From: Clostridium thermosuccinogenes
Lineage (GTDB): Bacteria > Bacillota > Clostridia > Acetivibrionales > DSM-5807
DNA length: 64,000 bases
Reading direction: 5' to 3'
Assembly: GCF_002896855.1 (NCBI RefSeq)
Contig: NZ_CP021850.1
Span: forward strand, 3,993,665 to 4,057,664
Shown: piece by piece, positions 45,576-53,217 of the stretch
How positions within the stretch are numbered: the stretch's first letter is position 1
Layout: the number at the start of each line of letters is the position of its first letter
Notes under the pieces: generated by a model
What the model was told of the DNA's origin: nothing
The model's input: only the letters and a program-made list of their open reading frames with translations
Database searches by the model: none
Translations under genes and position numbers: made by a program

Positions 45576-45606
45576 TATAGTCCCCTGATACCTTGGGGAC
45601 TATATT
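45574..45606. terminator. Hairpin between convergent genes
   Basis: A perfect 12-bp inverted repeat (AATATAGTCCCC / GGGGACTATATT, 9-base loop) sits between the stops of two convergent genes. T-runs are absent, but placement suggests a shared terminator. Confidence 0.6.
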
Positions 45607-45623
45607 AATTCCAAATAATTAAA

Positions 45624-48272
45624 CTATATTCCTATATATTCTTTTACCTCTCTTTGTGTTAATGAAATGAACTCTGCTCCAGGAACGGGATAATTACTTA
45701 AGACCAGAACTTTACAAGGTTCCGTTATAGTTCTAGCCCTTCCTACAGTTTGGACAAGTTCAGACTCTATCATATAAAATTGGATTTCCCGTAATAAATC
45801 ATTGCTGCTGTAAGTATTGAAGTAAAAGTTATAGTTTCCCCTTGAAACAGGCTGATACATTACTTTGCTTTCATTTAGCCTTACATCAAGACCCAAAGCA
45901 CTTGCAAATAGAAGATAACTATAGGGGTTAATATGGGGAGTCCCTATTACAGTGATATTTTGTCCTTTTAGATTATCACGCCCCGCACTATTCCAAAATG
46001 ATATGCTTGGTTCACTTATATCATTAAAATAACCGCTGTAAGTGATAACCTTACTATCGGGGTTATATCTATTTATTAAAGCATTTGCAATATCCATCAT
46101 TTCTTTTTTATTTCTATGAATAGATAATTTACTAAAGGCCCTTATAGGAACTTGCCAAATCTCTCCTATGTGTTCCACATCCCCAATATCATAAAATTTC
46201 ATATTTTGACCGAAAACCATTTTATAAATCTTTTCATTGGCAGTTGCACTAAAAATAATAACCTTTTTATCAGGCAAATCTCTTTTGTTTATAAAAAGTA
46301 TCTGCTCATTACCATTTCTCCCTGTCACTTTGACAAAATGACTTGAGTTTAAAAACCCCAGTATATTTGTTGTTATAAGGTCATTTTTTACAACTAATTT
46401 TTCAATCTCTTTTGCACAAAGCATAAAATAATTCGGTGTTTTTAGTACTACTCCTTCAGGTGTTTTGGTAATTAACTCAAACATAAAATCGGTTAACTTC
46501 TTTAAAGGCGAAAATTCCGGATCTAAATACACCAGTTGGCTAAGTATAACCATGTCTTGTATTGACATAGATGAAATTGGGAACATTCCATTTAGAACAA
46601 TATCTTCATCTATTATTAGTGTATCATTAAAGTCCTTTTCAAAAAAAATTCTTTGGTGAGTAGTTAAGATAGTTTGGTTCTCAGATTTTTTTACTCGCCT
46701 CAAGTCCTTAATATATTTTGCTATTACTTCATTTTCCTTTGCTAATTGTCTTAAATACATATTTGCTCCTTTAAAGGATCCTGTATCATAGAGCCTATCT
46801 AACTTATTGCGTTTTTCAGGTTCAATATCAGGAAGTTGGGGGACAGCATAATGATGTACTCCTGCTTTTGCCAATCTGTCGCTTACCTCATCCTTTAATT
46901 TATGTGTAGGTACTGCTATCGTCAATTTATTATCTATACTTGCATTTATGTATTCTTCAGTTTTCCCTAACCCTGCTGGTGCCTTTATAACATAAATCCC
47001 CTTTTGTGGAGAGGCAATTATTTCACTAACAATATTGGATAATTCCTTTCTTGCCTCTTCTATACTTTTAGTTTTTCTTTTACCAACTACTTGAATTCTT
47101 CCCTTGAATAATTTTCCTTGTTCTATCATATTAATTCCATGTTTGCAGTCTTTAATAAATGGACAATAACTTTCGCACCTAGAAGGAGCATATTTACCCT
47201 TAAGAATTTGATTCTTCATAACCCACCAACTATAGTTTTTCACCTTATATTCTTCACGGCTGTTTAGAATCTTATCTACTTTCGTTACTCCACCTTTTAT
47301 TTTCAAAAGGTTGGACATGAGGCCAAACATTTCATTATGGTGTAACCAATACTCGCCATCTATTGCTTCCCGGTATAATCGACAATTTTTATATAGGTTT
47401 TCAAAGGGGTAATCCTTTATAAGATATGTCTCAGTATTTTCCTTCTTAATATCAAAACGGGGGGCAAAGTCATTTTCCTTTTCAAAAAAACAATCCTGCG
47501 TATTATTGTAACAGAAATAGATTACATACCCCATATGACTAAAAAGTGTACTTTTATATATATTATTAATAAAAGACTTACACTTTTTAGTCATTGATAC
47601 ATAAACATTGCTATCATTAATTTCAGGCATATCTTTTTCATCATGAAACGTAAAAAACTTTGGATAACCATTCTCCATGTCAATACCAACATCTCTGCAA
47701 AAATTATACATGTTTCTCGATGCATTAGTACTATTTCTAATTACTGAACATGCAGCAAATATAAGATTCGGTATTGATTCTACATATGAAAAGTTTTCAT
47801 AAATAACTTCCCTACCACCGTATATTATTCTCGAAGGATCCCTTGTTTCTGTTTTGGACTGTGGAAAAACTTCCAACAGTGATCTAATTACTAGGTTGCG
47901 AACCCTGATATCCTGAATCACCTCATCCATAACGAAAACCATTTTAAACCCACTATCTGAATTAAAGGGCGTGTATATAAATGAAGGAAATAGATTTACC
48001 CTTTCACAAGTATCTAACACATTTTCCAGCGAATCATTTTCAATATCAACAACAAATATTTGTTGACTTATCCAGTTCTTAATACTTCTCTGCCCATCCT
48101 TAAAAACCGATGGTGAATAAGTTTTGCCATTTGGTATTATTATGCTTTTGGCAAAATCCTTTACAGAAATTTCTTTGACATGACATCCAATTCGTGCTGC
48201 TATTTTTGCAATCTCTTCTTCTGTCGGCTTCTTACTAAACTTTTGAGTATCTAAACATAATTTAATCATCAT
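45624..48272 (-). CDS. Primase-helicase type replication protein
   Basis: An 882-residue protein with two halves. The N-terminal part (about 1-200) contains VFVMDEVIQDIRVRN and TRDPSRIIYGG, reminiscent of archaeo-eukaryotic-type primase or plasmid Rep domains. The C-terminal part is a superfamily 2 helicase: Walker A VIKAPAGLGKTE (about 425-436), DEAD-like box LIIDEDIV (about 535-542) and motif VI LVQTVGRAR near 855. Several CxxC-like Cys lie near 355-385. Start at MMIKLCLD follows AAAGGAGG. It probably replicates an extrachromosomal form. Exact family not certain. Confidence 0.65.
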   Translation of the reverse strand: MMIKLCLDTQKFSKKPTEEEIAKIAARIGCHVKEISVKDFAKSIIIPNGKTYSPSVFKDGQRSIKNWISQQIFVVDIENDSLENVLDTCERVNLFPSFIYTPFNSDSGFKMVFVMDEVIQDIRVRNLVIRSLLEVFPQSKTETRDPSRIIYGGREVIYENFSYVESIPNLIFAACSVIRNSTNASRNMYNFCRDVGIDMENGYPKFFTFHDEKDMPEINDSNVYVSMTKKCKSFINNIYKSTLFSHMGYVIYFCYNNTQDCFFEKENDFAPRFDIKKENTETYLIKDYPFENLYKNCRLYREAIDGEYWLHHNEMFGLMSNLLKIKGGVTKVDKILNSREEYKVKNYSWWVMKNQILKGKYAPSRCESYCPFIKDCKHGINMIEQGKLFKGRIQVVGKRKTKSIEEARKELSNIVSEIIASPQKGIYVIKAPAGLGKTEEYINASIDNKLTIAVPTHKLKDEVSDRLAKAGVHHYAVPQLPDIEPEKRNKLDRLYDTGSFKGANMYLRQLAKENEVIAKYIKDLRRVKKSENQTILTTHQRIFFEKDFNDTLIIDEDIVLNGMFPISSMSIQDMVILSQLVYLDPEFSPLKKLTDFMFELITKTPEGVVLKTPNYFMLCAKEIEKLVVKNDLITTNILGFLNSSHFVKVTGRNGNEQILFINKRDLPDKKVIIFSATANEKIYKMVFGQNMKFYDIGDVEHIGEIWQVPIRAFSKLSIHRNKKEMMDIANALINRYNPDSKVITYSGYFNDISEPSISFWNSAGRDNLKGQNITVIGTPHINPYSYLLFASALGLDVRLNESKVMYQPVSRGNYNFYFNTYSSNDLLREIQFYMIESELVQTVGRARTITEPCKVLVLSNYPVPGAEFISLTQREVKEYIGI

Positions 48273-48414
48273 TTTCATGCCTCCTTTGTTATTAAACAAA
48301 GGGGCATGCTGTGTTTAAGTATTTTCGTATGTGTTTTAAACGTGCTTTATTAGGATTCTATTTTTATATTATATTAAGTCTTTTTAGTGATTTTATTGTT
48401 GCCCCTGATTTTAT

Positions 48415-48621
48415 TTATTCATAAGGTTCAAATCCTTTAGTTTCATATCCATAAGGATTGCAGTATTTGATACGTCTTCTCATCTTTCTTGAGGAAATCA
48501 TTTCTCCTGTATATGGATTAATAACTCCCATTTCATCTCCTGTATAGGGATTTATTTCGATATAGTCATCTCTAAAATAGACATCCATACATGGCTCTTT
48601 ACGGCCATTTTTTCTTGTCAT
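48415..48621 (-). CDS. Small protein with NPYTG repeats
   Basis: A 68-residue frame behind a strong GGGAGGTGA site. It contains INPYTGDEMG and INPYTGEMI in tandem plus CNPYGYETKG, so three copies of an N-P-Y-(T)-G turn. Family and function are unknown. The ribosome binding site and internal repeats support a real gene. Confidence 0.55.
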   Translation of the reverse strand: MTRKNGRKEPCMDVYFRDDYIEINPYTGDEMGVINPYTGEMISSRKMRRRIKYCNPYGYETKGFEPYE

Positions 48622-48714
48622 TTAAGTCACCTCCCTTCTTATATTGGGGAGGGCTTTTTATAACCATTTGCCCTCCGACTTACATATTCCCTTCTCGCAA
48701 ATCTCCACCATCTG

Positions 48715-49152
48715 CTATATTTGTTGATTTGCATATAGGAGATTCGCATATTTTTCAGAAAATCTTTTTTTAATTGTGTCATATCGAATATAAAATAGAA
48801 AAGTGTGGATAAACCACTTCTCTGCTTCATCTAACTTGGATATCTCAATTTCAAATAATTCCTTTGTTTTGTTAATAGCATTAGTCAATATTTTCCTTTC
48901 ATCTCTTTTAAACTTCTCTAATGCTTCTTCTGATATCAGATTAGAATGTTTGTTTATAAAAAATTCTACTAGACTCATTAAGTCTAAAAAGTTTTCTGTT
49001 CTTATCATGGTTGATCCAACTTCTTGTATGTGTATTTCTGCAACATACTCAAAGTGAAAACCTTTTATAGTTGTCTCATCAATATAAATTGGCATTACAA
49101 AATTATTTGCATACGTTCTCTCAAGAATCGTTCCATCAAATGAATAACACAT
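48715..49152 (-). CDS. Hypothetical protein behind an attenuator-like leader
   Basis: A 145-residue protein of unknown family: a beta-rich N-terminal half (YANNFVMPIYIDETTIKGFH) and a helical second half (KFKRDERKILTNAINKTKEL). AAAGGAGAG precedes the ATG. Its leader shares sequence and architecture with that of the gene at 19594, though the proteins look unrelated. Confidence 0.6.
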   Translation of the reverse strand: MCYSFDGTILERTYANNFVMPIYIDETTIKGFHFEYVAEIHIQEVGSTMIRTENFLDLMSLVEFFINKHSNLISEEALEKFKRDERKILTNAINKTKELFEIEISKLDEAEKWFIHTFLFYIRYDTIKKRFSEKYANLLYANQQI

Positions 49153-49182
49153 ATTTCTTCTCTCCTTTCTTAAAAAACAAAA

Positions 49183-49244
49183 ATACTAACAGGAAATAAA
49201 GCCAAAGATTAAATATCCTTTGACTAGGTTTGCTCTGTTAGTAT
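49183..49244 (-). promoter_or_regulatory. Attenuator-like leader hairpin, copy B
   Basis: ATACTAACAG and CTGTTAGTAT form a perfect 10-bp outer stem with an inner CAAAG/CTTTG stem. On the minus strand the 3' arm runs into TTTTTGTTTTTT, so it looks like an intrinsic terminator before the gene at 48715. Related to the leader at 19977-20031. Confidence 0.55.
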
Positions 49245-49294
49245 GCTTTGATTTTTTGTATTCAGTTTTTTCTTATAAACAATTTTTAACCTAA

Positions 49295-50170
49295 TTATCC
49301 TGCTTTAAATTCAAATAAAACTTTGCCAATAATCCTTATGCTTTTAGTATCAGTTAGAACAATAGGTGTATCATCTTCTTCCCTTGAAACTGCATTCATA
49401 ATATCAGTTAAGACCATGGTTTTTTCCTGATAATTATATTTACCGACGTATATTGCATCACCCCTTTCAAAAAGTATTTTATCTTTATCTTTGTATTGTC
49501 CAAGATTAACAAGGTAGCAGTACTCCTTATCATCAGGCTTAAACCACACCACTTCACTATCTGGTTCTATTTCTTCCTTTAAAAGGCTAAAATCAAATCC
49601 CATATCTCTACCTGTTATTGGTCCGCTATTTAGTGCAGTATATAAAGGCAACTTCCTGAACTTACTTCTCACATATTCCCCAGTGGCTAGCCTAAGGTTC
49701 CTTATTTTTTTTAATCCGTAATAGGAATCCTCGGTATAAGGGGTTGCATAATCTGGATAGATAAAGTTCTCCCCTAATGCATCTTTTACGTTATTTAGTA
49801 GTTCGTCAGTTAAGTTATCATTCAAATTTTCCTTATTGGTTTCAAGGAAGTTAATAAAAGCATTAACCTTTTCCTCTTCCATATCATTTACTTTCAGTAA
49901 TTCTCCCAAGTATTCCTTAAGAGTATTGCAGGCAATTATATGTTTTATATCTGATTCATCAAGGATCCCTATTTGGAAGAGTAAAAAAGGATAATTTATG
50001 TCTAGTATTTTGGCTATGATTTTTAAGTCCTCGTAATCTGGAATAATGTTGTTTTTAAGCATCTTGCTGATATAAGATGGTGATTTGTTTAGTGCATTTG
50101 CTAAATCAATTGCTTTTATATTTTTTTTGGCTATCTCTATTCTAATAAATTCACTTAAGTCAAAACTCAT
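49295..50170 (-). CDS. XRE-family repressor with LexA-like C-terminus
   Basis: A 291-residue regulator. Residues about 5-60 are an XRE helix-turn-helix (IKAIDLANALNKSPSYISKML). Residues about 175-290 resemble the S24/LexA dimerisation fold (LYTALNSGPITGRDMG, DAIYVGKYN, RIIGKVLFEF), but I see no clear Ser-Lys self-cleavage dyad. Repeats of TTAGTAAA lie in the spacers of both its own promoter and a divergent strong promoter, so it probably controls both. It likely sets expression of the element in the way a phage repressor does. Confidence 0.75.
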   Translation of the reverse strand: MSFDLSEFIRIEIAKKNIKAIDLANALNKSPSYISKMLKNNIIPDYEDLKIIAKILDINYPFLLFQIGILDESDIKHIIACNTLKEYLGELLKVNDMEEEKVNAFINFLETNKENLNDNLTDELLNNVKDALGENFIYPDYATPYTEDSYYGLKKIRNLRLATGEYVRSKFRKLPLYTALNSGPITGRDMGFDFSLLKEEIEPDSEVVWFKPDDKEYCYLVNLGQYKDKDKILFERGDAIYVGKYNYQEKTMVLTDIMNAVSREEDDTPIVLTDTKSIRIIGKVLFEFKAG

Positions 50171-50192
50171 TATCTATCACCTCCTTGAGTAT

Positions 50193-50221
50193 ATAATATA
50201 ACAAGTTTTACTAATTGTCAA
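50193..50221 (-). promoter_or_regulatory. Repressor promoter with operator
   Basis: Minus strand: TTGACA (50216-50221), 17-bp spacer, TATTAT (50193-50198). The spacer contains TTAGTAAA (50207-50214), the same word found in the opposing promoter, fitting autorepression by the XRE protein. Confidence 0.65.
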
Positions 50222-50272
50222 TTAATTTTATTATTATTTTATCAATTATTTTACTTTTATTCATTATTATTG

Positions 50273-50301
50273 TTGACATTTAGTAAATGTTGCTTTATAA
50301 T
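50273..50301 (+). promoter_or_regulatory. Strong divergent promoter with operator
   Basis: Plus strand: TTGACA (50273-50278), exactly 17 bp, TATAAT (50296-50301), a perfect consensus. The spacer starts TTTAGTAAATG. More TAGTAAAT words follow near 50310 and 50351. No obvious protein gene follows on this strand; only tiny frames exist before the transcript would enter tniQ antisense. Confidence 0.7.
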
Positions 50302-50450
50302 TAACTTATAGTAAATCTATTTTCTTTTGTTTTTGCATATTAATTGAATTTTAGTAAATTAAATAGTGTGATGGGAGGTGTCTACCGAAAATATAGTTTA
50401 AAAAAGTAAAGGAGGTTGATAGATACCCAAGATAATGTTTTATAAAAGGT

Positions 50451-50488
50451 AAAAAAAAGGCCAAGAGAAATCCCAAATTTCTCTTGGC
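50451..50488 (-). terminator. Terminator of the tns operon
   Basis: On the minus strand GCCAAGAGAAAT pairs perfectly with ATTTCTCTTGGC around a 5-base loop, followed by eight T. It lies about 70 bp beyond the tniQ stop codon and ends the tnsABC-tniQ transcript. Confidence 0.88.
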
Positions 50489-50560
50489 TAATGGATAGTA
50501 GCATGGTCTAAACTTCTTTTTGTCCCCTTCATAGGTAGTTAATGAAGGGGGTTGGTTGTT

Positions 50561-51838
50561 TTACTTGGAAGTTTTCTGTTGTATGCTTTGTTTTTTTAGA
50601 TAATCATAAACAGTAGTATGGCTTGTCCCCATTAATTTTGCAACCGTTGGCACGCTGTTATACTTTAATAGCCGTATTAATTCCTCTCTCCAATAATCCC
50701 CGAAATCCACAATCCGAGAATATCTATACTTGTCTTCTTTTTTCGTATCAGGTCCACGTCTCAAATATGAAAAGCCACAATTCGGACAGGTAAAATATCC
50801 TATTGGACTCTTGGTTTTATAATTATTTTTTATTTCTACATTCTCAATTATATGTTTTTTATACTGTTTGCAAACAGGATTTAAACACGGATATGGTCCT
50901 TTCCCAAAAGGTAGGTACCCTACATTTTGATTAAATAACACTTCTGGTGATAGACCTAAAAATCTCATAAATAATATATGTTTTAATGGATCTTCGATAG
51001 TTGCTTTATTCCATCCCATTTTTAAAAGCCAATTACTGTTATTAGTCTTCCTAATTGTATTGTGAGTCATCTGAAGTATCTCACTGCCCCAAAAGGTTTC
51101 AAAATCAGTAATAAGATTTTTCTGGCGTAGACCTCCATTCACTGTAGTATACTCTAATATCTTTAACTGATTTAGATACTGCTCTTTTATGTTTGTTTTA
51201 ATTTCAGGATTATTCAAAATCCAGTTCATATCCTCTGCAATAATCAGTAATTTTTCATAGGTCTTTGGCTCATACACAACCTCAGTTTCAACAACACAGT
51301 TTCTTTCCGTTGCTGCTATATATTTATATTTATTGTCCTCAAATGATACACTGCTATTATAAATAGGTATTTTATGGTGAGGACAAATATAGATGCCTCT
51401 TATCTGATGAACCCTATGCCAATATAATTCGCCATATCTTTCCATATCTTCTTTATTGCATTTTGGACAAAATCTTAGAAATTTATTTTCAGCCAGTGGG
51501 TTTATTATTCCTGTTATTTTGTTGTATATTTCAACATCCCCATGCAACATATACCGTCTTATTATTCCCCTGTTCTCAAGGCTTAAAAAGACTGTATAAT
51601 ACGGAAATAAGGTATGTTCAAGTATTAGCCTATCTACATCAAAAGGACTGTTTAAGGGCATATTTCGGACTAAATTTGCTAATAATGTTGGGAATTCCAG
51701 GCTACAAACTATACGCTTTACATTAAACAGATCCCTGGCAGTTTCACTTCCATTAAAATTTGGAGTTTTTTCATGATATCTGGCAAAAACACTATATAGT
51801 ATTTCATCTGGATACGGTGTAGGAAAAAAAGTCATCAT
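50561..51838 (-). CDS. tniQ: TniQ/TnsD-type target-site protein
   Basis: A 425-residue TniQ-family protein, the target selector of Tn7-like elements. The N-terminus FFPTPYPDEILYSVFARYH is typical. Zinc-binding Cys/His groups follow: FCPKCN near 140 with CPHH near 173, then CLNPVC and CPNCG in a second ribbon (about 315-360). A C-terminal helix-turn-helix (TVAKLMGTSHTTVYDYLKK) suits sequence-specific DNA binding. This long TnsD-like form fits insertion at a fixed chromosomal site, here the end of rpsI. It overlaps tnsC by 4 bp. Confidence 0.88.
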   Translation of the reverse strand: MMTFFPTPYPDEILYSVFARYHEKTPNFNGSETARDLFNVKRIVCSLEFPTLLANLVRNMPLNSPFDVDRLILEHTLFPYYTVFLSLENRGIIRRYMLHGDVEIYNKITGIINPLAENKFLRFCPKCNKEDMERYGELYWHRVHQIRGIYICPHHKIPIYNSSVSFEDNKYKYIAATERNCVVETEVVYEPKTYEKLLIIAEDMNWILNNPEIKTNIKEQYLNQLKILEYTTVNGGLRQKNLITDFETFWGSEILQMTHNTIRKTNNSNWLLKMGWNKATIEDPLKHILFMRFLGLSPEVLFNQNVGYLPFGKGPYPCLNPVCKQYKKHIIENVEIKNNYKTKSPIGYFTCPNCGFSYLRRGPDTKKEDKYRYSRIVDFGDYWREELIRLLKYNSVPTVAKLMGTSHTTVYDYLKKQSIQQKTSK

Positions 51839-53217
51839 ATAACTTCAAATCCTTTAATTAACCCATGATTTTTCAATATATCATAAGCAGTTAGATCTTC
51901 CTCCTTATTCTGCACCATAACTCTAATATCATTTTCTGCACTTGGAGGCACCTTCTTGGTTCTAACTTTCACTGGCTTTTCATTATTTTCTACTGTAGGT
52001 GGCTTGGATGTGGTAGGTATTACAAACCTATTCCAATTAGGCAATTCATAACTTAAATCAATGTTTCCAGTATATATGTCAGGATATTTTACTATTTCCA
52101 TTACATTACCTGTCCTTAATGCATTTAGCATTGGCTTTACCAGCCTTAAACTTTCGTCAGCCACTTGTTTAATTAATTCAGGTGTTATTGTCTCAATCCC
52201 GCTTGAAATTGCCTTTGTTTGAGCAAGGGCATAAAGTTTCACTGTTATATCAATTATTCCTTGGGATTGATCATATAGGGTCTCTATTAATTCATCAGTC
52301 AGAGCAGTAGGCCTTTTCGTCCATTGATAGCCCCATATTGCGGTTACAAGTAGTTTGAAGTTAATATCATTATCTAACCTTTCAAATACCAAATCCCCTT
52401 GCCCTGAACCCCTTCTTGCCTGTCGGAACTTCCCTTGCAATACTCCCATAGCCTCAGGAGTTCCTATTAATAATACTGGTAAGCCAATAGTATTGACTAG
52501 AGTAACAAAAAAATTCAGCATCCTGTCGGCTCCTCCAGACTTAGACTTGCTAAGATTTTGTATCTCATCAATTACTAATAACCCTAATGAAATACTTTTA
52601 GCAATATTGCTCATGGCAACGAGCATATTATCCACTGAAAGTTTACCACTACCAAATCGTGAATAATAGTCTGTCCCTAATATCTCATCAACCTTACTAA
52701 AAAATGATAGACAAAGTCCTTTAATGCTTCCATCGTAAGAGCATTCAAGCCTTAAATATACTACCTGATATCGTGAAAGTGGGCTATCTTTGTATTTAGA
52801 GTGAACGATTACTTGTGGATACATGGATAATATTCTGTTCACAACTGTTGTTTTCCCCATACCTGATACTCCAAGTAAAGTAAAAGAGCCTGCGGTGCTG
52901 CGATAATTGTTTGAAACAAAGGACTTATCCAATACATTTCTTGCTACATAACCCTGTCTTATAACTCTACTGATTCTACTTTCTAAATCTAAATGTATCG
53001 CTAGTGGCTGAAAGACATCATATAGACGTCCCACTAAATGGGCTCTGTATTGATTATCTAACTGTCTTTCTTCTTTATTATAGGGAGGAAAATTTGCTAA
53101 CTTTGATACTACCTCTTCAGAAGATATGATTTCAGGCAATGCCTCTATAAATGGATTACCTTTATATTCTGAAATAATCTGCTCTTTGTATTGGGCATTA
53201 TGTATCAAATCCAGCAC
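51835..53217 (-). CDS. tnsC: TnsC-type AAA regulator of transposition
   Basis: A 460-residue AAA+ ATPase. Walker A is LLGVSGMGKTTV (114-125) and Walker B is LLVIDEIQNLS (213-223). TnsC links the target-selector to the TnsA/TnsB transposase. It overlaps tnsB at its start and tniQ at its end, so the three are translated as a unit. Length is somewhat below that of Tn7 TnsC. Confidence 0.9.
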   Translation of the reverse strand: MLDLIHNAQYKEQIISEYKGNPFIEALPEIISSEEVVSKLANFPPYNKEERQLDNQYRAHLVGRLYDVFQPLAIHLDLESRISRVIRQGYVARNVLDKSFVSNNYRSTAGSFTLLGVSGMGKTTVVNRILSMYPQVIVHSKYKDSPLSRYQVVYLRLECSYDGSIKGLCLSFFSKVDEILGTDYYSRFGSGKLSVDNMLVAMSNIAKSISLGLLVIDEIQNLSKSKSGGADRMLNFFVTLVNTIGLPVLLIGTPEAMGVLQGKFRQARRGSGQGDLVFERLDNDINFKLLVTAIWGYQWTKRPTALTDELIETLYDQSQGIIDITVKLYALAQTKAISSGIETITPELIKQVADESLRLVKPMLNALRTGNVMEIVKYPDIYTGNIDLSYELPNWNRFVIPTTSKPPTVENNEKPVKVRTKKVPPSAENDIRVMVQNKEEDLTAYDILKNHGLIKGFEVI

